Shown here: positions 27,028 to 35,245 of the stretch, piece by piece
How the letters are laid out: each line of letters opens with the position of its first letter
Numbering within the stretch: position 1 is the stretch's first letter
DNA from: Pisciglobus halotolerans
GTDB lineage: Bacteria; Bacillota; Bacilli; Lactobacillales; Carnobacteriaceae
Assembly: GCF_900113675.1 (NCBI RefSeq)
Contig: NZ_FOQE01000017.1
Span: forward strand, 1-45,221
Direction: 5' to 3'
Length of the DNA: 45,221 bases
Position numbers and translations under genes: made by a program
The notes under the pieces: generated by a model
Database searches by the model: none
The model's input: the letters and a program-made list of their open reading frames with translations, nothing else
What the model was told of the DNA's origin: nothing

Positions 27028-27283
27028 TTTGTCGTTCACCTCTTTATTTTTTTATTTTTGACGTCCAAATAAAACATCAATGGTAAAAATACGCTTTCTG
27101 TTTAAATTACCAACAAAAATTTTACCACAGATTGTAGTGAAAGAGAATGCTATAAATAAACTAAATTCAAAATCGCCTTTATTTTCGTCAGATTCATATT
27201 GCTTTTTGAAAAAGCTTTCATTCTAAAAGAAGTATGTTAGAATAAAAACTGGTGATTTAGAAATTTGCAAGAGGAGCGATAGG

Positions 27284-28939
27284 ATGAAAAGCAATTGGTG
27301 GAAACAAGCTGTTGTATATCAAATTTATCCAAGAAGTTTTCAAGATAGTAACGGGGATGGCGTTGGAGATTTGCAAGGCATCATTCAGCGTCTAGATTAT
27401 TTAGAAAAACTTGGCATTGATGTCATATGGCTCAGCCCTGTTTATCAGTCTCCCAATGATGACAATGGCTATGATATCAGCAACTACTATGAGATCCAGC
27501 CTGAATTTGGAACGATGGAAGATATGGAGCAACTGATCAACGAAGCCAAAAAACGGAAAATCAAAATTGTCATGGATTTGGTCGTTAACCATACTAGTGA
27601 TGAGCATCCGTGGTTTATCGAGGCTAAGAAAGGCAAGGAAAACCCTTATCATGATTATTATGTTTGGCGTGATCCGGTAGAGGGAGATGTGCCAAATGAT
27701 TTGACTTCAGTTTTTAGTGGGTCTGCTTGGACATTTGATCCTCAACTAGAGCAATATTATTTGCACTTATTCAGTAAAAAACAACCTGATTTGAATTGGG
27801 AAAATGAGAAGATGCGTCAAGACATCTATGAAATGATGAATTTCTGGTTAGACAAAGGAGTCGGCGGTTTCCGCATGGACGTGATCGAACTGATCGGCAA
27901 GGTGCCTGATGAAAAAGTTACAGCAAATGGACCAAGACTTCATGAATATTTACAAGAAATGAATAAACATACTTTTGGACAGCATGATGTGATGACAGTT
28001 GGAGAAACCAATTCTGTCACGCCTGAAGAAGCAAAACTTTTCTCAAGTGAAGACCGTAATGAACTGTCAATGGTTTTTCAATTTGAACATATGGTTCTTG
28101 ATCAACAGATAGGTAAATCAAAATGGGATTTGAAACCTTTAAACTTAACAGATTTAAAGAAAGTATTGTCCATTTGGCAAAGTGCGTTAAAAGATGAAGG
28201 CTGGAATAGTTTGTTTTGGAACAATCATGATCAACCTCGAATCGTGTCTCGTTGGGGAAATGAACAAGAGTACCGAGTGAAAAGTGCAAAAATGTTTGCT
28301 ATCCTTTTACACTTGATGCAAGGAACACCTTATATTTACCAGGGAGAAGAAATTGGTATGACAAATATCAAGGTGAACGATCTTTCGCAGTTAGACGATA
28401 TCGAAAGCATTAATATGTATCACGAAAGATTAGAAGCAGGATACTCAAAAGAAGAGATCTTTCGTTCTATCAACACGAAAGGAAGAGACAATGCACGCAC
28501 ATTGATGCAGTGGGATACTTCTGAGCAAGCTGGTTTCACTTCTGGACAACCTTGGCTAGAAGTAAATGAAAATTATGATGCGATCAATGCTGCCCAAGCT
28601 TTAGAGGATACTCATTCTATTTTTTATTGTTACCAACAGCTCATTCAGATGCGAAAAAATAACCCGCTCATTGTTCATGGCGATTACCAATTGCTGCTTG
28701 AAGATCATCCAACGATTTTCGCCTATACAAGATCTTATCAAGGTGAAACATGGCTCGTCGTTGCTAACTTTAGTGAGGAAACAACTGATATTGCGTTGTC
28801 AGACCATCCGACGTCTCTTGTTCCTTTGATCAGCAACAGCGAGAAAGAAAACTATGACCTGCAAGATCTAAAACTATCGCCTTACGAAACTTTTGCTGTT
28901 CAGCTAGAAAGACCTTTATTGAGCGGTGATGTAAAGTAA
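27284..28939 (+). CDS. dexB: GH13 glucan/oligo-1,6-alpha-glucosidase, DexB-like
   Basis: 551-residue retaining alpha-glucosidase. Family GH13 features: WWKQAVVYQIYPRSFQDSN, DLVVNHTSDEHPWF, GGFRMDVIELIGK (nucleophile Asp), MTVGETNS (acid/base Glu) and FWNNHDQPR (transition-state Asp). The IELIGK and LFSKKQPDLNWEN stretches closely resemble streptococcal DexB, which removes glucose from the non-reducing end of isomalto-oligosaccharides. Trehalose-6-phosphate hydrolase is a less likely alternative. No signal peptide, so substrates must be imported; no transporter is adjacent. RBS AGAGGAGCG before ATG 27284. Confidence 0.85.
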   Translation: MKSNWWKQAVVYQIYPRSFQDSNGDGVGDLQGIIQRLDYLEKLGIDVIWLSPVYQSPNDDNGYDISNYYEIQPEFGTMEDMEQLINEAKKRKIKIVMDLVVNHTSDEHPWFIEAKKGKENPYHDYYVWRDPVEGDVPNDLTSVFSGSAWTFDPQLEQYYLHLFSKKQPDLNWENEKMRQDIYEMMNFWLDKGVGGFRMDVIELIGKVPDEKVTANGPRLHEYLQEMNKHTFGQHDVMTVGETNSVTPEEAKLFSSEDRNELSMVFQFEHMVLDQQIGKSKWDLKPLNLTDLKKVLSIWQSALKDEGWNSLFWNNHDQPRIVSRWGNEQEYRVKSAKMFAILLHLMQGTPYIYQGEEIGMTNIKVNDLSQLDDIESINMYHERLEAGYSKEEIFRSINTKGRDNARTLMQWDTSEQAGFTSGQPWLEVNENYDAINAAQALEDTHSIFYCYQQLIQMRKNNPLIVHGDYQLLLEDHPTIFAYTRSYQGETWLVVANFSEETTDIALSDHPTSLVPLISNSEKENYDLQDLKLSPYETFAVQLERPLLSGDVK

Positions 28940-29057
28940 AAAATCTTTACAGTTCACTAAAAAGTACTGGAATATTTGCTGAAAAGATGATATTATAGTC
29001 AAGTCGGAAGATGAGTGCTTTTGTCTTCAATTTTGTTTAAAGCTTGGAGGGATAAAC

Positions 29058-29207
29058 ATGCGCGTAAACATTACTTTGGAATGCACAGAATGTAAAGAAC
29101 GTAACTACATCAGCGAGAAAAACAAACGTAACAATCCGGACCGTATTGAATTAAGCAAATACTGCCCACGTGAACGTCGCGTTACAGTTCACCGTGAAAC
29201 AAAATAA
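29058..29207 (+). CDS. rpmG: 50S ribosomal protein L33
   Basis: 49 residues beginning [17 protein letters not shown] and ending [15 protein letters not shown]. Part of the large subunit near the E site. Two N-terminal Cys and one later Cys are kept, while the fourth zinc-ligand position is Glu, as in the common L33 type of lactic acid bacteria. ATG 29058 follows TTGGAGGG. Located just before yqgN as in Bacillus. Short enough to be missed by gene finders. Confidence 0.96.
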   Translation: MRVNITLECTECKERNYISEKNKRNNPDRIELSKYCPRERRVTVHRETK

Positions 29208-29235
29208 TGGATGATCCATTAAAAAGAGACGTTTA

Positions 29236-29282
29236 AGAAGCAAGAACTGAGATCAAAAAGTCTCGGCTCTTGCTTCTTTTTT
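29236..29282 (+). terminator. Terminator after rpmG
   Basis: GAAGCAAGA pairs with TCTTGCTTC; inner GAGA/TCTC stem; followed by six T. Confidence 0.85.
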
Positions 29283-29431
29283 CTCGAGTTTTTGTGTGCA
29301 ATGCTACATCATTTAAGACCCATCGTGCCAATTCATGTGAACTATCAAAGCTATAAAGCATTGTTTTCGATTGCTGTCTTTTTCAATAAAGAATTTCTAA
29401 AACAAATAGATAGAAGAAGGAGGCTGCTCAT

Positions 29432-29992
29432 TTGAATAAACAAAAGATTCGAACTGATATGATTCAATTGCTCAAAAGCTACCCTAAAAAAGAGAAACAA
29501 CGTGAAGAAGAAAAGATCATGCATACCTTATTCAAGACAAAAATGTGGAAAAATGCAAAAACAATTGCAGTGGTCATGGCACAAGACTTCGAATTCGACA
29601 CGAATAAAATTATTGAAAAAGCTTGGGAAGAAGGAAAAACGGTAGCCTTACCGAGGGCAAAGGCTGGAGGCATCATGGATGTCGTTCCTTATTCAAAAGA
29701 CATGCAGCTGGAAAGAACATCTTTTGGTATTCTTGAACCAGCAAGAACGTTAACTGCGCTGTCTAAAAAAGAGATCGAACTCATCATTGTTCCTGGTTTA
29801 GCTTTCTCTACAGATGGATTTAGAGTAGGATTCGGCGGCGGTTACTATGATCGTTTTCTAAAAGACTATGATGGCGTAACGGTTTCTCTTGTGTTAGAAA
29901 AACAACTGATCGCATTGCCAAATCCGGAACCGTTTGATGTGCCGTTAGACTTTTTGATCACAGCTGATCAGATTTTTCGCTTTAACCGTTAA
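29432..29992 (+). CDS. yqgN: 5-formyltetrahydrofolate cyclo-ligase
   Basis: 186 residues. Converts 5-formyl-THF to 5,10-methenyl-THF with ATP, returning stored folate to one-carbon metabolism. Conserved GFRVGFGGGYYDRFL loop (phosphate/folate site) and IIVPGLAFSTDG. TTG start at 29432 with AAGGAGG upstream. First of a yqgN-gluP-yqgQ-glcK order also seen in Bacillus subtilis. Confidence 0.93.
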   Translation: MNKQKIRTDMIQLLKSYPKKEKQREEEKIMHTLFKTKMWKNAKTIAVVMAQDFEFDTNKIIEKAWEEGKTVALPRAKAGGIMDVVPYSKDMQLERTSFGILEPARTLTALSKKEIELIIVPGLAFSTDGFRVGFGGGYYDRFLKDYDGVTVSLVLEKQLIALPNPEPFDVPLDFLITADQIFRFNR

Positions 29993-30170
29993 TAATGGGT
30001 AGTCAGCAATTGAAAAACAAAAGGCTCTTTTACTTCTAAAGTTCTCTTAAAGAAATAAAGATAGCTGATTTGACCCTTTTTTCAAATCGTTGTTATGGTA
30101 TAATGTAAAAAAATAAACAGGCATAGAAATGTAAATTGTTTCTGATATAATAATAGATGGGTGTGAAAAT

Positions 30171-30875
30171 ATGATCAAGCAAACCCAGTTGAAGTTTAAA
30201 GTGAGACGTTTTTTTCGCAAACCGATCGCTACCTATACCTTTTTTGCGATCCAACTATTGATGTTTCTTTTAATGACACTCGATGGCGGTAGTACGAATA
30301 TTTATACATTGATTCAGTATGGAGCCAAATTTAATCCTTTGATCGTAGAAGGTGAATGGTGGCGTTTGATAACACCGGTATTTCTGCATATCGGGTGGAT
30401 GCATTTGTTGATGAATTCAGTAATTTTGTATTACCTTGGAGCTCAGCTCGAAAGTTTGCTGGGAGCGTGGCGCTTTGCACTGATTTACTTAATGAGTGCA
30501 CTATCTGGAAATTTGGCCAGCTTTGCTTTTAATCAATCTATCTCTGCTGGAGCTAGTACGGCTTTATTTGGCCTTTTTGGCGTTGCCTTGTATTTAGGGA
30601 AAGTATATACAGGTAACCCAGCAGTTCAACAGATGGCTAAAAGCTTTGGTACATTAATTTTAATAAACCTTGTTTTTGGCTTCTTTTCTAGTTCGATCGA
30701 CCTAGCAGGGCATATCGGCGGACTCGCAGGCGGTTATTTAATCGCAACAGCTATTAGTGTTAAAGATCCTTTGCCACGTTGGAAAAAGCAGCGCATTCAA
30801 TTTGGCTTGCTTTTTGCAGCTATGGTCATTCTATTCTTTATCATTGGCTATATGCGTACCACTAGATTATTTTAA
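30171..30875 (+). CDS. gluP: Rhomboid intramembrane serine protease GluP
   Basis: 234 residues, six or seven membrane helices. Rhomboid motifs: GWMHLLMNSVIL (HxxxN), SAGASTALFGLFG (catalytic Ser in GxSx) and IDLAGHIGGLAGG (catalytic His). Cleaves substrates within the membrane. It lacks the long cytoplasmic N-domain of B. subtilis YqgP and is therefore a compact form. ATG 30171 after GGGTGTG; TATAAT boxes at 30099-30104 and near 30147 suggest its own promoter. Followed by yqgQ with 8 bp between stop and start. Confidence 0.92.
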   Translation: MIKQTQLKFKVRRFFRKPIATYTFFAIQLLMFLLMTLDGGSTNIYTLIQYGAKFNPLIVEGEWWRLITPVFLHIGWMHLLMNSVILYYLGAQLESLLGAWRFALIYLMSALSGNLASFAFNQSISAGASTALFGLFGVALYLGKVYTGNPAVQQMAKSFGTLILINLVFGFFSSSIDLAGHIGGLAGGYLIATAISVKDPLPRWKKQRIQFGLLFAAMVILFFIIGYMRTTRLF

Positions 30876-30883
30876 AGGTGAGG

Positions 30884-31108
30884 ATGTTTGAAGTGAGATC
30901 CGTTTATGATGTACAACAATTGTTAAAACGTTTTGGGATATTTGTATATGTCGGAAAAAGACTATGGGATATTGAATTGATGATGGATGAATTGAAAAAA
31001 ATCTACCGCAACGAATTAATTGACCGAAAAACGTACTTAACAGCGTTGAACGTTTTGAAGCAAGAACATCAAAAAGAAGAAAAAAGAGAAAACAATCATA
31101 CTTTTTAG
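30884..31108 (+). CDS. yqgQ: YqgQ family (DUF910) protein
   Basis: About 74 residues: SVYDVQQLLKRFGIFVYVGKRLWDIELMMDELKKIY matches the short YqgQ/DUF910 family, a small helical protein always found beside glcK; it has been suggested to bind nucleic acid. Start taken at ATG 30884 (AAAGGTG 30874-30880); GTG 30893 is an alternative. The gluP stop lies inside its ribosome site, so translation is probably coupled. Confidence 0.85.
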   Translation: MFEVRSVYDVQQLLKRFGIFVYVGKRLWDIELMMDELKKIYRNELIDRKTYLTALNVLKQEHQKEEKRENNHTF

Positions 31109-31127
31109 CAGATTTGGAGGAAGTCAA

Positions 31128-32099
31128 ATGTCAAAAAAAATTATTGGAATCGATTTAGGTGGAACAACTGTTAAGATGGCTATTTTAAATGAAGAAGGTG
31201 ATATTCAACAAAAATGGAGCATCATAACAGATATCACAGAAGAAGGAACAAAAATCGTTCCTTCAATCATTGAATCGATCAATGAACATTTAGCAAAATA
31301 CGAAATGACGCCTGATGACTTTATTGGAATCGGTATGGGTTCTCCTGGAACAGTTGATATGAAAGAGGGAACCGTGATTGGTGCCTATAATTTAAATTGG
31401 CGGACACTGCAGCCAGTCAGACAGCAAATTGAAGAAGGCACACATATTCCATTTACATTAGACAATGATGCAAATGTGGCTGCTCTTGGAGAAGCTTGGA
31501 AAGGTGCCGGCGAAAGTGATCCGAATGTTGTGTTTTTGACCTTAGGAACCGGTGTCGGCGGCGGAATCATTGTGGAACATAAATTGGTACATGGCCATAA
31601 CGGTGCTGCCGGTGAGATTGGCCATATCACAGTTGAACCTGAAGGCTATCAATGTACCTGCGGCAAGCATGGGTGCTTGGAGACAGTAGCTAGTGCAACA
31701 GGCGTTGTTCATTTAGCTAGAGATTACGCTGAATGTTATGCTGGCGATTCAACATTGAAGTATATGATCGATGATGGACAGTTGATCACAGCTAAAGATG
31801 TTTATGATCTAGCAAAAGAACAAGATGATCTAGCTGTGATGGTCGTAGAAAAAGTAGCTTATTACTTGGGTCTTGCCTGCTCACACTTAGCAAACATTCT
31901 AAATCCTTCAACGATCGTGTTAGGCGGAGGCGTTTCAAAAGCTGGAGAGATCTTACTGGAATCCGTTCAACCTTATTTTGAACAATTCACTTTCCCAACG
32001 ATTCGCAAAGAGACTAAGCTGCGTTTGGCAGAATTGGGTAATGATGCTGGTGTGATCGGAGCAGGTTCTTTGGTAAGATCAGAAATTGTAACAGAATAG
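31128..32099 (+). CDS. glcK: Glucokinase, ROK family
   Basis: 323 residues; phosphorylates glucose with ATP to glucose 6-phosphate. ATP site GIDLGGTTVKMA; sugar site LDNDANVAALGEAWKGAG; the ROK zinc motif CTCGKHGCLE; GTGVGGGII phosphate loop. 19 bp after yqgQ with its own GGAGG, last gene of the unit, followed by a terminator. It may feed glucose released by the DexB-like enzyme encoded 3 kb upstream into glycolysis or, through zwf, the pentose phosphate route (inference). Confidence 0.95.
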   Translation: MSKKIIGIDLGGTTVKMAILNEEGDIQQKWSIITDITEEGTKIVPSIIESINEHLAKYEMTPDDFIGIGMGSPGTVDMKEGTVIGAYNLNWRTLQPVRQQIEEGTHIPFTLDNDANVAALGEAWKGAGESDPNVVFLTLGTGVGGGIIVEHKLVHGHNGAAGEIGHITVEPEGYQCTCGKHGCLETVASATGVVHLARDYAECYAGDSTLKYMIDDGQLITAKDVYDLAKEQDDLAVMVVEKVAYYLGLACSHLANILNPSTIVLGGGVSKAGEILLESVQPYFEQFTFPTIRKETKLRLAELGNDAGVIGAGSLVRSEIVTE

Positions 32100-32134
32100 G
32101 CATTTTTTTGCTTCAATAATCATCAATATAAACC

Positions 32135-32172
32135 AAAAAAAGTCGAGCATGCAGATGTCTCGGCTTTTTTTT
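32135..32172 (+). terminator. Terminator after glcK
   Basis: AGTCGAG pairs with CTCGGCT, flanked by A7 and eight T; the last T begins the target duplication of MITE copy 4. Confidence 0.88.
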
Positions 32173-32179
32173 AGTTTTT

Positions 32180-32314
32180 GTTTTTTAATCTTTTAACGTT
32201 AGTAAAGAAATTTTCTCCAATCGATGGGCTACTGAAATTTCTATAAATAGGATTCTAATGAGCTTAGCAATAAAAAATGATATTTTACAGACCAACGTTA
32301 AATATTGCAGAACC
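32180..32314 (+). mobile_element. MITE copy 4, short form (135 bp)
   Basis: Left end GTTTTTTAATC then TTTTAACGTTAG; right end CCAACGTTAAATATTGCAGAACC. Target duplications TAGTTTTT (32172-32179) and AAGTTTTT (32315-32322), 7 of 8. Central joint GGGCTACTGAAATTTC is shared with copy 5. Located at the very end of the glcK terminator T-tract. Confidence 0.9.
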
Positions 32315-32389
32315 AAGTTTTTCCGTCTTTTGATGCGTGTAAAGCTGGAAGGTTAGGGCTTTAAAAAAGGAGAAAACGAAAAGCTGTGC

Positions 32390-32395
32390 TATAAT
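32390..32395 (+). promoter_or_regulatory. -10 element of the lipoprotein gene
   Basis: TATAAT at 32390-32395, 54 bp before the start; no good -35 at 16-18 bp. Confidence 0.45.
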
Positions 32396-32449
32396 GAATA
32401 AAAGGGCCTCAGGAAACAAGGAAGACGAGAATAAAAATAGGGTGATAAA

Positions 32450-33559
32450 ATGAAAAAAACAATCCACATAAATTGGGTAGCTTTAATTTTGGTTGTTGCC
32501 TTGTTTTTAAGCGGCTGTCATAGCCAACAGCCATCTAAGCAAAACAAAATAGATAAAAAGCCTGTTAAAATCGAAAAAACCGCTATCCCTTATTCAAACT
32601 TTCGCAAAGTTTCCGGCTGGTTATCGAATGATGAAGTTTTGATTCATTCTGGGTCAGAAGAAGGAGATCGTCTAAGTTCTTTTAATGTATTAACAGGCAA
32701 AACAAAAGACCTTTTTTCAACAGATGCTTATATCTTAACGACTGCTGTTTCTCAAAAAGAGCAAGAAATCGTTTTTCAAGAAGTAGCAGATACAAGCTCA
32801 AAGATGGTATTGATCGATACGGAAGGAAATAAACTTCAAGAACTGCCGATCAAGGCTAATGGATATGTTTCTTTGAATTGGAATAAAGATGACACTTCGC
32901 AGCTCTTCATTGCTTATTATCACACTGCCGAAGAATTGACACTTTTAAACTGGGATACAAAAGAAAATAAAGCTGAAGAATTAAGTGCTTCTTCACTTTA
33001 TCCTTCTTGGTATTCAGAAAACCTTTATTTATACGTTGATAATAAAGATGATTTTTTACTAGAATCGGGACAACTTTATATGGGAGATGTGCGTTCAAAC
33101 GATGTCATGCTCATCAATAGTGAGGTCTCAGACTTTTTCTTACATGAAGACACTTTTATAACCTATACTCCTTCTGATTTTAACGAAAAAGAACTTTTAT
33201 TGACTTACCAATATCCTTTTATGGTAGACAAAGGATTTATGACTATTCCTAAAGTTACGATGAACGAACGCATCAACTTTCCCTACTTGACACAAGCTGG
33301 CAGAGATACACCTGTTTACGGCATTATTGCAAAAGAGTCTGCTGAACTTGAGAAAGAGAGTGGAGAATTTGTTTTTGGTTACTTGGATTTTGATCAACAA
33401 AAAGTCATACCTGTAACAGATGTACCTGAAAATGCACCCATACAAATATCTGAAAATGGTAAATACTGCCTTTATGGCTGGCGATTTGAATATTTGATTG
33501 ATAATCAAACAGGAAAAATACATGATTTGATCGAGATACCGGAAGATTTACAAGCATAA
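32450..33559 (+). CDS. YqgU-like lipoprotein, predicted beta-propeller
   Basis: 369 residues. Signal peptide with lipobox LSGC (Cys at about 23), so it is lipid-anchored outside the membrane. The body has repeated short beta motifs (GWLSNDEVLIHSGSEEG; LNWNKDDTSQLFIAYY; WYSENLYLYVDN) in the style of six-bladed propellers and of the YqgU lipoprotein that sits in the corresponding Bacillus yqg region. No enzyme motif seen. RBS AGGGTGA. Function unknown. Confidence 0.75.
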   Translation: MKKTIHINWVALILVVALFLSGCHSQQPSKQNKIDKKPVKIEKTAIPYSNFRKVSGWLSNDEVLIHSGSEEGDRLSSFNVLTGKTKDLFSTDAYILTTAVSQKEQEIVFQEVADTSSKMVLIDTEGNKLQELPIKANGYVSLNWNKDDTSQLFIAYYHTAEELTLLNWDTKENKAEELSASSLYPSWYSENLYLYVDNKDDFLLESGQLYMGDVRSNDVMLINSEVSDFFLHEDTFITYTPSDFNEKELLLTYQYPFMVDKGFMTIPKVTMNERINFPYLTQAGRDTPVYGIIAKESAELEKESGEFVFGYLDFDQQKVIPVTDVPENAPIQISENGKYCLYGWRFEYLIDNQTGKIHDLIEIPEDLQA

Positions 33560-33693
33560 TAAGGCACATAAAGTAGAAAAAGACTTTTTCCTATCTGATT
33601 CTTTAGATGCCTTTAAAATTCTTGGTAGTCAATCACGGTTTTCTTGTGTAAAATGAAGAAGTGTAAGACGTGATGAAAGGAGAGTAATAGATT

Positions 33694-34092
33694 TTGAATA
33701 CAACAACAATCATTAACTGGGTATTGTGGGTCATCATTATTATTTGGGGGATCTATGAACTCATACAGTATTTCCGACGCAGACGAGCAGCTAAAGTATT
33801 GACTCAAGAAGAATTCAGTAAAAATCTGCGGAAAGTCCAACTGATTGATGTTCGTGAAAAAGACGAATATAATGCTGGACATATTCTAGGAGCACGGAGC
33901 TTGCCATACACTGCATTAAAACAGCGAATGGGCGAAATCAGAAAAGATCAACCAGTGTATCTTTATGATCAAAAACAAGCATTAAGCGCACGTGCAGCTC
34001 TAAAACTGCGGAATGCCGGCTATGAGAATATTTACATATTAAAAGGCGGCTACAATGACTGGACAGGAAAAATCAAGCGAAAAGCACGCTAA
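33694..34092 (+). CDS. YqhL-like membrane-anchored rhodanese-fold protein
   Basis: 132 residues: N-terminal membrane helix (WVLWVIIIIWGIYELIQYF), basic stretch, then a rhodanese domain (LIDVREKDEYNAGHILGARSLP...YILKGGYNDWTGKI). The active-site loop that normally carries the catalytic Cys reads VYLYDQKQALSARAA, with no cysteine, so sulfur transfer is unlikely; the Bacillus YqhL group looks similar. Probably a binding or scaffolding protein at the membrane. TTG start at 33694 after AAAGGAGAG. Confidence 0.82.
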   Translation: MNTTTIINWVLWVIIIIWGIYELIQYFRRRRAAKVLTQEEFSKNLRKVQLIDVREKDEYNAGHILGARSLPYTALKQRMGEIRKDQPVYLYDQKQALSARAALKLRNAGYENIYILKGGYNDWTGKIKRKAR

Positions 34093-34120
34093 AAAAAGAG
34101 GCAGAAACAAAAGGACTCTC

Positions 34121-34188
34121 AAAAAAACGCATTCCCAAAACTATTGAACTATTTGTTCATTAGCGGGAGTGCGTTTTTCTAGTTGTTC
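34121..34188 (+). terminator. Terminator after the rhodanese gene, T-tract used by a MITE
   Basis: AACGCATTCCC pairs with GGGAGTGCGTT across a loop of about 39 nt, followed by T5. The tract lies inside the 8-bp target duplication of MITE copy 5. Confidence 0.85.
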
Positions 34189-34190
34189 CT

Positions 34191-34316
34191 CTTCTAACGT
34201 CGGTAAGAAATTTCCTCCGGTCGAAAGGCTACTGAAATTTCTAGAAATAGGTTTTAACGGATTTAGCATTAAAAAAAAGTGTTTTTTTACTGTCCAACAT
34301 TAAATATGGTAGAACC
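34191..34316 (+). mobile_element. MITE copy 5, short form (126 bp), perfect target duplication
   Basis: Left end AGTTGTTCCTCTTCTAACG; right end CAACATTAAATATGGTAGAACC. Perfect 8-bp target duplication GTTTTTCT at 34183-34190 and 34317-34324. Middle joint GGCTACTGAAATTTC as in copy 4. Target is the terminator T-tract of the rhodanese gene. Confidence 0.95.
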
Positions 34317-34440
34317 GTTTTTCTATGCATTTATTAAAACTAACTAACGAAAGAGGGACTATTTTTTTTTTTTTGAAAAATGCTTTCGTCCTTGCTTTTT
34401 TGTTAGACAAAACACTTAAATACAATCAGTATAATCTGTA

Positions 34441-34478
34441 AACTGTTTTATGTTATAATGAAACAGTTAGAACAGTTA
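34441..34478 (+). promoter_or_regulatory. Promoter with overlapping inverted repeat, upstream of the phosphodiesterase
   Basis: -10 TATAAT at 34454-34459 lies between AACTGTTT (34441-34448) and AAACAGTT (34461-34468), with a third half-site AACAGTTA at 34471-34478. A dyad centred on the -10 is a likely repressor operator. A second TATAAT lies at 34430-34435. The regulator is unknown. Confidence 0.5.
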
Positions 34479-34490
34479 CGGAGGGGAATC

Positions 34491-35234
34491 ATGCAACAAA
34501 CGAAAGTGATCGCACACAGAGGAAGTAAAGGAACGCATCCTGAGAATACTTTAGCAGCCTTCCAAGAAGCTTTGCGTGTTGAGAGCGACGGGATCGAATT
34601 GGATCTTCATTTAACAAAAGACCAACAGCTAGTCGTGATTCATGACGAGTCAGTGAATCGTACAACCAACGGGAAAGGTAAAGTGAAGGACATGACGCTT
34701 TACGAGATCAAACAGTTAGACGCTGGCAGTTCCTTTTCGCCAGCTTTTAAAGATGAAAAGATCCCAAGCTTTCAAGAAGTGTTGGATTTGCTGGTGAAAG
34801 AGGATTTTAAAGGTCTGCTGAACATTGAACTCAAAACAGATCATGAGCCTTATCCGGGTATTGAAGAGAAAGTCATTCAGATCATGAAGCAGCACAAATG
34901 GCTTTTTCAAGTTGTTTACTCCAGCTTCAATTATGATTCACTGATTCGTATGAAAGAACGAGATTATGAAGCAGAAATCGCTCTATTATTTGAAAAATCG
35001 AAAGGTGCTCAAAAAAAGATCGGGGAAAAGTATACGATTTGCATGTGGCATCCTAAGATAAATTGGTTGAAGCGGGTAGGTCTAAAAACTTATCCTCATC
35101 AATCTATGCGCCCTTGGACTATCAATAGTTTGAGTCAAATGGATTACTGTTTTGAACAGGCCATGTCTGGTTTGATCACAGATTATCCAGAACTTGCTTT
35201 GAAACGTCGAAAAAAGTGGCAACCAGATAGATAA
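34491..35234 (+). CDS. Glycerophosphodiester phosphodiesterase
   Basis: 247-residue GDPD enzyme that hydrolyses glycerophosphodiesters to glycerol 3-phosphate and an alcohol. Metal and catalytic residues: VIAHRGSKGTHPENTLAAF (His, Arg, Glu-Asn), GIELDLHLTKD (Glu, Asp), VVIHDESVNRTTNG (His) and NIELKTD. No signal peptide, so cytosolic. ATG 34491 follows GGAGGGG. Followed closely (11 bp) by miaA, with which it is probably co-transcribed. Confidence 0.9.
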   Translation: MQQTKVIAHRGSKGTHPENTLAAFQEALRVESDGIELDLHLTKDQQLVVIHDESVNRTTNGKGKVKDMTLYEIKQLDAGSSFSPAFKDEKIPSFQEVLDLLVKEDFKGLLNIELKTDHEPYPGIEEKVIQIMKQHKWLFQVVYSSFNYDSLIRMKERDYEAEIALLFEKSKGAQKKIGEKYTICMWHPKINWLKRVGLKTYPHQSMRPWTINSLSQMDYCFEQAMSGLITDYPELALKRRKKWQPDR

Positions 35235-35245
35235 AGGAGCAAAAA

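Noticed and set aside
29058-29207. L33 as a degenerate zinc protein
   Set aside because: Loss of the fourth cysteine is normal for this L33 type in lactic acid bacteria.
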